A stretch of DNA of 64,000 nucleotides, from positions 10,898,550-10,962,549 of the forward strand of contig NC_084707.1 of the NCBI RefSeq assembly GCF_033807575.1. The letters are read 5' to 3'. The translations under genes were made by a program, and so were the position numbers. The notes below the pieces were generated by a model, which was given only the letters and a program-made list of their open reading frames with translations, searched no databases and had not been told where the DNA came from. Source of the DNA: Cydia pomonella. Its lineage: Eukaryota; Arthropoda; Insecta; Lepidoptera; Tortricidae. Positions 23,412-35,400 of this stretch are shown here, piece by piece (position 1 is the first letter of the stretch; every line of letters starts with the position of its first letter).

Positions 23412-26400
23412 CTGTAAACAAAACAGTGCTTATTTATATATCTAAAACCATAGGGTGTTTTTGTTTTTATTCTATCATTTGGTTGGCGTAATTTATATCC
23501 CATCAAAAACATTTTCAAGTCAAATGTTTTCGAACCGAAATCATAAGGCTCGCACTGTCAAATAGTTATCAGATCTCACGTAGAGCCAATCTTCTAACTT
23601 CACAAACTCTACACGTTAGTCAAAATATGTGGCTTGTCCGTTTCGCTACCGTCACATGAGCGTAAGGTGAAAAATGTATGCACTATTCGTTACTTTTCAG
23701 GGTTCCGTAGTCAACTAGGAACCCTTATAGTTTCGCCATGTCCGTCTGTCGGTCTGTCTGTCCGAGGCTTTGCTTCGTGGTCGTTAGTGCTAGAAAACTG
23801 AAATTGTCGTAGAATAAAATCTAAAATTTTTTTTTTAGGGTTCCTCCCCTACACGTAAAGTGTGGGTGAATTTTTTTTTGCTTACTACTGTAGGGTTGCT
23901 ACAAATGCTACAGTGTGGAATATCGTTTAAAAAGTCTTTCAAAACATTAGTTCAACAAACATTTTTTGATAAAGTGAATATATTCCGAGATAATCGCTCC
24001 GAAAGAAAATAAACGAAACGGCCAAGCCACATATTTTGACAAAGGTGTAGAGTTTATGAAGTTAGAGCTTGCAGAGTTAGAAGCTTGGGGTCAAATTTTT
24101 TTAATAATTCCCTATACAAACTTCAACCGCTTTTCTCCCCCTAGCGCCCTTTTCCTCCCCCTTTTCACCCTTACGAGGTGATTTTGGGGTTCAACACTAT
24201 TCAACGACTCAACAACGTACGTACGTTAACGTAGCTCAACTAGGATGCGGAGTGTTAGGGTCGGCAACGCGCATGTAACACTCCTCTGGAGTTGCAGGCC
24301 TCCATAGGCTACGGAGACCATCAGGCGGACCGTATGCTTGTTTGCCACCGACCTAGTATAAAAAAATCTGTATCCCCATAACACTAATACAACATAACAC
24401 AAAATTTCAACTAAATCGATTCAGCGATCATTGATTCCCCATTCAGAATTCCACCCCCCTTTCCACCCTCTTAGGGGCAAAAAATTTCAAGATTTTATAT
24501 TTTTATGTTTTTAGTGTACTAATACTATCCTACATACCAAATTTCAGCTTCCTAGGACATCATGAGGTACCCTTTTGATGGTCATCAGTGTGTAAGTCAA
24601 GGACGAAATCGTTTTTTTTAGATATGAATAAAATCTAAAGAATGTGAGCTATGCAATTAAAATTTTTTATGTGTAATAAGTCTAATATTGTTATTATATC
24701 CCGAGAATTTTCTTTATCTGGTATAATCCAAACCAAAGTTATGAGGGTTAAAAAAACGAAGAAGCGCTTCGATAAAAGGTAGGTAGTGCCCTTGCGCTTC
24801 GCTTTGCTCGTCTTGGCGGGGCACCCTTATTGTTTCCCCATGTCCGTCTCCGTCAGTGTGTTCGTCCGCGGCTTGGTCCGTGATCGTTAGTGTTAAAACC
24901 TGCAGTTTGGCATGGGTGGATACATGAAACATGCATGGCGACAGAACGGTAAAAGAAGGGTACCAAAATTATTACGGTACCTCCCATACAAAGTGGTTTT
25001 ATTTACATTACGTATTTTTTTCGCTTTAATCTAGTAGTGTAAGTACGGGTTTCCAACAACCATTTTTAGATAAAATTAATATTTACGGAAATAATCGCTC
25101 CAAAAGAAAAAAAAATGTGTTCCCCCCTCACCTCCCACCATGGGTCCAAAAAATCGCAACACAGAAGCTAAATAAATACTTTTAATAAAAACTATACCGG
25201 ACATGATCAGTCCAGCCGTTATTGAGTTTTTTAACCTTTAAATGCATAGTGTTGGATGCAGCCTATTACACAACAAAAACATCTAATTTTATACGTAATT
25301 AGACAAAATCTATTTGTTCATGTAGATTATTACAAGTAATAGTAATGAATTTTCCGATTCCTTACTTAAATTTACGCAGTATTGTAATATAAAAAACATT
25401 ATATTTGTTTAAATTAAAACGAAATGTCAGAAAAGTTGGAAAAACCCAGAAGTTGGTGATTTTTAGTATGTGATTTTGGGCGTTTTTTGGTGAGAGTCAG
25501 AATGGCGTTGGCGGGTGTACCTAAATAAAATCAAATGAAAAGCATACCATATTTTTGTACCTAATTTGTACTATTTAGTACCTCGTTTAAAAAAAATTGT
25601 ACCTCACGGTACTTAAAGTTATCACCAAAAAACAGGTCACCCGCCATCCTGACAGTCAGAATGGCGGGTGTACTTTATTACGCTATGTTCCCGTGGTTAT
25701 TGATAAATTTTATAAAAGCCAAATTTTTGTACCTTTTTTGTACCTTCATATTCAATTATAATACGAGTCATTTTATTTTTGGTTTCCAAGTTTTACTCAT
25801 TTTATATGTTGCTTGCTATTACAATTTTGCAGGCGTTATAATTTTTCAAATTATCGATTTCATTTTTAAGAAAAAACGCTAAGGTACAATTATTTTTATT
25901 ACGCCAGGATTTATATTTTAAGGTACACCCGCGATTCTGACTCTCACGTTTTTTGCGTTAGTAAATATGTAAATGAAGCATTGTTACCTTCATTCCTCAG
26001 TTTGGACTTCATCTGTGGCAGTCAATGACAGATGACAGTTGACAGGTTAAACGTCAGAATGTCAGACGAAGTTCATAAAAAGTGCATTGTAACGATCGCA
26101 TGTAAGAATTATAATTTAATAGAAAATTAGAAATAAATACTTGGTGGAATAATAGCTTTAATGTTGTTTTATAATGTGCGTTACACACAATGTTTGATAT
26201 GTGGAGGCGAAATAAAAACAAAATTGTGTTGCTCTGAAAAGAGAATAGGTTTTTATATTAACAATCACTTATACCTAGCTTAACACATTGATTACAGTGA
26301 AACTTAACTAAATATCTTAGGTACTCACCTGAAAAGAGAAACAACATTAAAGCTATTATTCCACCAAGTATTTATTTCTAATTTTCTATTAAATTATAAT

Positions 26401-29400
26401 TCTTACATGCGATCGTTACAATGCACTTTTTATGAACTTCGTCTGACATTCTGACGTTTAACCTGTCAACTGTCATCTGTCATTGACTGCCACAGATGAA
26501 GTTCAAACTGAGGAATGAAGGTAACAATGCTTCATTTACAAGCTTTAATGTTGTTTCTCTTTTCAGGTGAGTACCTAAGATATTTAGTTAAGTTTCACTG
26601 TAATCAATGTGTTAAGCTAGGTATAAGTGATTGTTAATATAAAAACCTATTCTCTTTTCAGAGCAACACAATTTTGTTTTTATTTCGCCTCCACATATCA
26701 AACATTGTGTGTAACGCACATTATAAATATTTTATATTTCAAACCTTGATCAAAAATAGTGTACCTTTCTAACGGTAGTAAGATTTTTTGTATACCTGTT
26801 ACTGAAAATTATGTATTTACATAAATATGATTTAGCCTATACAGCTTCTAACACTTGTTTTGCAGTAAGAATCGATGTTATAATTTTTTTTCTATTTTTC
26901 CCAGAATTAGCAAACAATTACGTAACATATATTAATGTCGGGCAAAAAGAAAAAATCAAGCATTTGACGGTTACTCTCTTATACTTTCTCTACAATATCT
27001 TCTACTTTTGTTCATAACCGATACCTACAGTCAGTAAGTACATACACCTAAATAGTTATTTTCGTTAAACAAGTTACAATTTAATGTTCACTTTGATTTA
27101 TTTAATTGTACAAGATAATTAAAGGGCAGGAATATAATTTACTATACACTTTTAACAGTGATGCAACATATTTGTCTAATCATTAAAAGAAAGAAAGTTT
27201 AGGTACGTAAAAACATAAATAAGCTAATATATCGAATAATTAGTATAGGTACTCGTATTCTTGGAAAATATAGTACACATTTTGGTTACTTCTCATTTGT
27301 TTTATTAGTTAACTAATTAAGCATGAATAGTCTAAATAGCAGGTATTACTTTCATAGAACTAATGAGAAATACTGAATGTTTAAAATAAAATACAATTTT
27401 ATTTTTCACGTATACTTATGGCAGATAGTACAAGACAGTCGTCATCTTGTCATCGTTGCAGAAGAAGGTTTCGAGCGATCTGAGCGATCTGCGCAGACAG
27501 GCCGGTGTGGGACGCTGGCCTGTCCGGGTAGACTGTTCAGAGCGACTCTACTTCTTTGCTCTTCCAACGCTACCAGTATCTTGAATAGTCCATAAACTTC
27601 ACAGGTATTAGAAAGCTTCTCCTAACGCCCAGCAAGTTAGAACCTCTCACTTACAACATTAAATTTGTATTGTCAGTGTCCTGTTCTTATATTATATTTT
27701 GACAGTATTTGACGTAGTTTTTTTTTACAGATCGTCGCCGTCGCCGTGATAGTATATGCTATACATGTACACATCAACTTTATACGACCATTGTTGTTTA
27801 TTTCGTATAGCTAAACCTAAAGCTTCTCAACTTAATACAAAATAGGTACGGTCGAGGAAATTGATTCTTTAGCAGTTTGTGGTTCAAGTAAATTTGGTTT
27901 TACAATACTTTTGCTAAGACCTGTCCAATGTAAAGTGAATCGTTAAATGCTAAAGAATCTATTTTTTTCCATTTCCTTGAAAATTTATTCGTAGTTTTAC
28001 ATTTATCTAACTGTTGGTGCAATAAAGAATATTTACTTTCCTCAACCGTACGTAACGAAACCAAAATCAGTAAAAATACTGCTCTTGTAGCCCAACAAGC
28101 CAATGAAGTAACACTTACGTTAGTATTGTCGGTTTGTCCAGCGGAAGCGTCTCGTTTGCCCTGCAAGTAGTAGGTCATGAGTTGACCCTTGCCCTTGACC
28201 GCGACTAGGCCGCGCTGCTCAAAGTAGTAGCCGAACGTCTCAAGTATATGGCACGTTTCTTCGGTCACCTGTCGGCAACATTTCATTTATCATATTTGTT
28301 ACACATAATATATAGTCACGGCCTGTCTTGAAAGAAAGTAGGTACATTAAATAGTCATACATATTTTCATTTTTCGCAGAATGTCTGTAAAAGTTGGTTC
28401 AGTCAACAGTCAAGTGTAAAAATATGAGTAAGTACACACAATTTGCTCAAGAATATGTCCCATAGCTTTTATGTCGGTTATAAGGTGAAGGTGAATTTTT
28501 GAAGTGATTTTTCTGCGCCATTCGAATTTTTGGGCAAAATACCCATGACATTTAAACGGCCTCCTAACCTACTCTGCAGTGACCCTGTCTGCGAAGCAGG
28601 AGGTCCCAGGTTCGAATCCTGGTAAGGGCAGTTATTTGTGTGTTAATCACAAATATTGGTTCCTGAGTTATGGATGTTATTTATTTATTTATTTATTTAA
28701 TCTTTATTGCACAAAAGAAAACAATCTTATAGTACAAAAGGCGGACTTAATGCCACGAGGCATTCTCTACCAGTCAACCTTATCTCTACCAGTCAACCTT
28801 ATTTATCTAAGTACTCTATGTATAAGAAAGTACCCGCTGTATGTAATTTTATGTTTTTATTTTTTAAATTGTATTTAATAATGTTAGTTATACATCAGAT
28901 ATAGTGTTTATAAAAGATGTGTCCCGCCGATTTTCTTGCCGATTTCATATTAGGGCAATTTAGGAGGGATTTAAATCTTTTCGGCTCAGAAGTGTAGAGT
29001 TAGAGCCGGCATAGTTTTACTTGACGTTCATAAGCGCATTGTAAATATGCCTACTTGAATCTTATCTTATTTTATCGTCGCCTGGTACCCATAGTACAAG
29101 CTTTGGTCACGAAAATGATTTGCATGTCAGGAAATGACGCGCGTTACCTATACGAACAGGGTTTAAATACCCTAACAATCTTCATATTAAACGTAATATT
29201 TTAAAATTAAAAATACTTTAAAAAAATCTATGAATGTAACATTACAAGCGGCATACTTTTACAAAGCTACATGTGTATGTTTCCTAAATTGATCCACACT
29301 ATTTGAGGTACTTTCCGTATATGTCGCATACAGGGTACACACTACACACACCCTGTATGAAGCGTTTTGTTGGAATCTTTGACATGTTGCAACATTGCTT

Positions 29401-32400
29401 AAGCTGCAATCAATAAATGACTAACCAACTAAATAAATTTAAATTAATAAATGCGGTATTGTGCCGTCGCTTGTATGACTAATCCTTTTGAAAGAGGCGT
29501 GATTAATATAATGGCTTTACGCCTGCCGTGCCGTAACAACATTGTAGCTCTTCTGTAGGTGGTATTGGATAACCCTGACTTTTATTTTTAATATAGTTAT
29601 CACTGTATTGATGGTTGTAGATATTTTTTTACATAGGGACATAGATATATAAGAAGTAATCGAGTACTCACTCCATACATCAGTTTTGGTACCAAAATGC
29701 TTATTATTTTCGCAGTCGACATCTAGCATCGAGTAGCGGAACTCTCAGTACTGCTACTCGACAATAGATATCGCGGCAAATAAAAAGTCTTATATTCAAC
29801 GATCTACGAAAATAGAGCTCCGTTCGTGAACGTGTTCAAGAGATATCACTCGAAAATAGCGGGAAGTTTCAGATTTGGCCTGCAGGGTCAACAATCCATC
29901 CGACATTACAGTCATCCGAGGAAGTATCATTATATTGGATACCAACTAAATTTCCGACCTGTCCGACTAAATGGAGAAAAATAACATACCTAGTTTTCAT
30001 TTGTTAATTATTTTGAAACGAATTGCAGTACGTATCTTTCCTCAAACACGTCGAAAACATAGAATGCGTAGAAAATCGGTGCCTCAAAAAAATGACAAAC
30101 TTAAAGTTTAGTAGAAATTGCCTCACGACTTACTAGGAAAGGTACCCAACTGTCCGGTTCCGATTTGATTTATATTTATATATGTTATAGAGTAGTCTAA
30201 AATAACGGACGCGTATTTTTTTTAGCTGCCCAAACTCAACCTATTGGGAGAAATTGTCCTCCAAATTACTAAAAAGTTACTAAATCTTCTAACTCCTATA
30301 GAAAGTGATGCTCAAGCAACTTGCTAGTTAATGGCTGGTTTGAGGTTATGTTTGAAAGCAGCAAAAAATAATGAGCACGTGTTTTGTTATTTGTTTATTT
30401 ATTAGACATTTATAAGCTAACAGGTACACCAAATCGCTTACAAACTAGATTACAGTAGGATATACAATACAAATTACATTATATACATTAAAACACAATT
30501 CATTATTTGCAGAAATATTAAATATAGGATTATTAAATAAATTAAATTAGTCAAATAGAAATCATCATCATTATAATTAAATTATTAAAAATATAAGTCA
30601 GTTTTTTGTGGCCAAATATTGGCTAAGGAATTCTGATAGCTTTTTACCAAAACCACCAACACTATCCGCGAATATGTCAATCTGCGGGGCAACAATGGAC
30701 ATGACATTAAGGAGAGAGAGCGCCCGAGTCGTGGGTGAGTTAGCGGCGCGGCGGGTGCGCGCGGGGCACCCCGCGAACAGGCGCGCCGGGCGCCGCGCGG
30801 GCAGCGCGCTCAGGCCTGGGGGACAGGGACGCCACCCCGGGACGAACAGGCCGAGTCTCTCCAGTACATCCGGATTATTTACTGTATTGTTTATTACACC
30901 GTAGTAGTGCATCAACAACAACAGCTTCCGCCTTAGCTCCAGCGTATGAAGCCCCACCATCCCCGAGACGAAAAGCGAAGGATACAGGAGAGGGTAATAT
31001 CCATACTGCCTTTTGTACAGGTATCGGGCGAATCGTCTTTGGACTCTCTCCACCATTAACTGGTATTTTTTTTCGCTGGGGTCCCACGCTATGGCTCCAA
31101 ACTCTAACTTACTTCGGACGTAAGCATTGTACAACAATACCGCTACCCTGATGTTTTTAAACTGCGCTGATACCCTCATAATGAATCCGAGCGTTTTCGT
31201 AGCGGCTTTATACATCTGTGTTATATGTGTACGAAAGTCCAGCTCCACATCCAGTTTGAGTCCCAAATCAGATATTTCACTGACTATTCCAAGCGGAAGG
31301 TCTCGAAGATGGTATGCAGCGTACACTGGTGAACGAGCCCTAGAAAAAGTGATGATTTTACATTTAGATGCGTTAAATTGCAAGTTGTTAGCATCACTCC
31401 AACCTGCAAGAGCCTCAATATCTTTCTGCAGATTGTCACAGTCATCCCGTTCACTAATTTGCAGGAAGAGCTTGAGATCAGTTATATCGGCTAAAACTCA
31501 TTTTTTCCTAAAAAAAATCGACATTTGAAGTTTTATAATATCTTATCGCTAAAGTTACACATAAAGTCGGGTGTTTTTTTAGGAAAACTTGAGTTCAAGC
31601 AGATATAACAAAACACGTGTACATTATTTTTTCCTGTTCTCAAACATATACTATAACAAGCCATTAACTAGCAAGTTGCTTAAGCATCACTTTCCATAGG
31701 AGTTAGAAGATTTAGTAACTTTTTAGTACTTCAGAGGACAATTTCTCCCATTAGGTTGAGTTTGGGCAGCTAAGAAAAATACGTGTCCGTTATTTTAGAC
31801 TACTCTATAACATATATAAATATAAATCAAATCGGAGCCGGACAGTTGGGTACCTTTCCTTGTTAGTAAATTTCATTAATTAAACTTAAATGTTCAGTGT
31901 CATCTTACTCACCCATAAATCCTTATTATAAATTTTAAAGGTGCGGCGGTTGACACAATTCAAGGTTTTACCCAAAAATCTATAATAAGATATTGATTGT
32001 TGCCAGTGTTGGGCATTCAAGAATAAAATCATGATTGGAATAAGAATTTGTAAGAATAAAATCACGTTGATTTTATTCCCGTCAAAATTATTTCAAATAA
32101 TTCGATCTGGAATAATTTTTCGATGAGGAAATTGAACTGAAATAAATTATTAAAATAATAATATATTAATAAAATAAAATCATGATTTTTTTATTTGAAA
32201 TAATATTCTAGGAATAAGAATTGTAACGTGAGATTTTTTCTTAATAAAGCCGATGAAGCTGGTATGTAAGTATGTCATGTATGAAAGTAGGTAGGTATAG
32301 TTTGGATCGACTACGGACTGACGCAAATTTTTAGTAAAACTCATGGGATTGTATGGAGCCGCCGCTACTGCAAAATACATTTGTTTAAGTTATGATGACT

Positions 32401-35400
32401 AGATATATTTTCATGTTTCTAAATTAACTTCGGTGCTTTTAGTGTCCTTGTAGCTACCGAACTTTTATTACTGAGTGATTACATGGTCTTTTTAAATACC
32501 TGTTATTTAAAATTTCTTTTTAAAATTAAAATTAAACAGTTTATGGGTGAAACATACATAACGCGCTCCGTATACAGTATAATAATATCTTCAGGATGTT
32601 GTTAAAGCTTCCTCGTCATTGCAGTGCGTCAATGTTTGCCGAGGCGCACACGGATGGCTTCCATGCCATCATACGCAAGAGGGTAGCCTCTTTGCTGAGA
32701 CGAGTGAGAGGCAGCAATAACAGCATCCTGAGGATGTTAGACGGACGCCTCGACTGCCCTATATTAAGGCATTGGGTCAACATTGTAACATGGAGTGCAA
32801 AATAAGTGGGAAATAGATAGTGTTATTTAACTTATAGTTTTAATTTTGTTATAAATTTACTAACATTTAGTTTATAGGATTCCGAGTTTAAGTGAGACTA
32901 ACAAGATATGGATTCAATGAGTCTGAAATAAATAATTTTTATTTTATTTATTTTATTTTAAACGGCAAAATATCATGCTCAAAGATCTTTTGAAGAGCCG
33001 CCAGCCACAGGTGTTCAGTAAAACCATAAAACATCAAAGTGTTCGCCAAAACACATCGAATAAGCCGAAAAACGGTGTCTTTATTTTGTTGACTTTAGGA
33101 GTTCCTTTGGCCACCTTCTGGCTACATCATCAGACCAGCTTCGTGGCACCATAATATTGCACAGTCACCAAGTTCACCAGATACTCAAGTATACGAAATT
33201 TGAGCCAAATCGAACGTCAGGAAGTGGTAGTAAATCGATTCGCAAGATTGACCTAACGACTACTTCAAACTCCATTTTAATTCTAAATAACATGTTATTC
33301 CACTAAAACCTTATTTAGAATAACTCCATTTCTGGAATAATTATTCCGTCTTTTATTCTTCATTTAAAATAAAAATTGCATGATTTATTCCATTTCATGT
33401 TATTTTAAAATAAAAAGCATGGATTTATTCTTATTCCATTGTGTTGGAATAAGAATAAATTTTTTGTTTTTATTCTTATTCTTATTCGAATAGATTTTTG
33501 TCCAACACTGATTGTTGCGGCATGTGAGTTCCCTACCGCAACCAGCTTTGCCAGTGCTATTCATTCTAGACGCCACGTTGAAGGTATTTTCCCCCGATGT
33601 CGTTATGCGGCTTATGCGCGGCGTTGATCCCGAATGAAATGAGCCCGTAGTGCAGCCGTTGGCGCAGGCTCGGATTTAGAGACGTAGGGCCCCTAAGCAT
33701 TTGGTATGGTACTTAGAATTTAGGAGGGGCCCCCTTCTCCATCTCAAAACCATTGGTAGGTTACCTGGGCCTCTAGGCCCGGGCTTGGTGGGCCTGGGCG
33801 GAGTTACCCTCCCTCCCTTCACCTCTTCCTCCACCGGCCCTGCATTGACGCCTAGGTACAGGAGAAAGTACTTGCTTTTTGCTATCCGCCTTATGTTGGT
33901 TTACCTGTATGCAACCAGCTTTGCCGGTGCTCTCCATCCTTGATGCAACGTTGACGGTGTTGCCCCAGATATCGTAATGCGGCTTGCGTGCACCAATAAC
34001 GCCCGCAGTAATGGGCCCGTGGTTGACGCCCAGCCGCAGCACGAAGTGGTTGAAGGACTGCTCGTTGATGGCGGCCAGCACGCGCTGCAGCTCCAGCGCG
34101 AACTCCACCAGGCATGCCAGGTGCGCCCAGCGCACCAGTGTCCCGTCTGATGGCTGATTAACAATAGTACATTATGATACTAGTGTGCTAAGTTGGTCAT
34201 TACACACGAGGCGATATTGTGCGCGCGAGCTGTAAGCGAGCGCGCAATAAGAAAGCCGATGTGGGTAATGACCAATGCACACGCGTTTCATACGACGTTT
34301 TTCAACACACTTGCGAGGAAAAAACAAAACTTATAAATCAGATTTTTTTGTCAAAACAGTAAAGGTACAATTTTCAAAATGGTGACTTACAGTTTTAACA
34401 TCGAATAATTGCACCAAAGCGTACTGGGCTTGTAGGCACTTATTCGCCAGTTCTTTGGAATAAGCTACTAACACGTTTTCCAAGAAAGACTGGGCGTTTT
34501 TGCTGATTTTCCATTGAATAAAAGTTTCATATGCCGCCAATTATTTTTCACCCGATTTTGATGGTAAAAAGCTATCGTTCTCGGGTGAATATCCCAAGCA
34601 ATAAAATTTGATGGCAAGACTGAAAACGCTGGTGCAGAAAGTCAAAATAGTCATATACTATTTTTTTTTGGAAACATCTCTTAGCTATCGACCTCGGGCA
34701 ATAACTAATATTAAAATATTAAATAATTTAATCATTGAAAAAATGAAAATAAACGCCCAATTTTTCATTCAGGTGGGTTGTCCGGAACCCAGTTATTCTT
34801 GTTTAATGCCGCATAACTCTAAAACTATACAAGATATCAAATTAGTTTTTAGTTCACTATAATACCATATCAATAAAGAACCCTTTAAAATATTACTTGC
34901 TTACTAACTCTTTAATAAATCCCCTTATTATGCGTAAAGAAATTTGTGCGGCAAAATAATCCTTATTACCGCGGACAAATTTCATCGACGTTTATTGGCT
35001 AAGTTTGACTTCGTACGCCCCCCCCCCGCCTCCTGCGCACTTTGAGAGTCAGCTGTGCCGCGGCTCTCACCGCAAGAAGACGTCGATGTGATGCCGAATA
35101 GATCCGCTACACACGTGAGTAATGTCATTTCGATGTACGGGGACAAAAAAAATATCATTCCGGAGTTTGCTATATCTTTTTAGTTTCATATTTGTTATTT
35201 TTCAAATATTTACAGATCGTGTATTTTGTACTTGTGATTTTAAATGTCGCGATAGTTAATAAATGTGGGATTTAGTTATTTTTTTATAATTTTATTTCAC
35301 CTCGGTTTATCATTCCACTAATTTCATTCCGGTGATTTCGGTGTAGTAAAATGGCTTTAATACCCACCAGAATGAAAATAACACCGGAATGATATCAAAA

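Larger units (their letters stand above)
30133..31862. mobile_element. Foldback DNA transposon (TTA duplications), interrupted
   Basis: Ends CTAGGAAAGGTACCCAAC and GTTGGGTACCTTTCCTTG with TTA on both sides (30130-30132; 31863-31865), as in PIF/Harbinger elements. Arms are about 300 bases. A LINE occupies 30391-31480. Sister copy at 46138-46756. Confidence 0.85.

Noticed and set aside
27377..27595. Extra cyclase exon in the m-n intron
   Set aside because: GC-richer, but exon m joins exon n in phase without it, and neither strand gives a frame with matching splice sites.
33773..33904. Extension of the cyclase C2 exon past 33905
   Set aside because: The frame stays open but gives low-complexity Gly/Arg/Glu sequence. 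A GTAAAC donor sits exactly where the conserved domain joins the next exon in phase.
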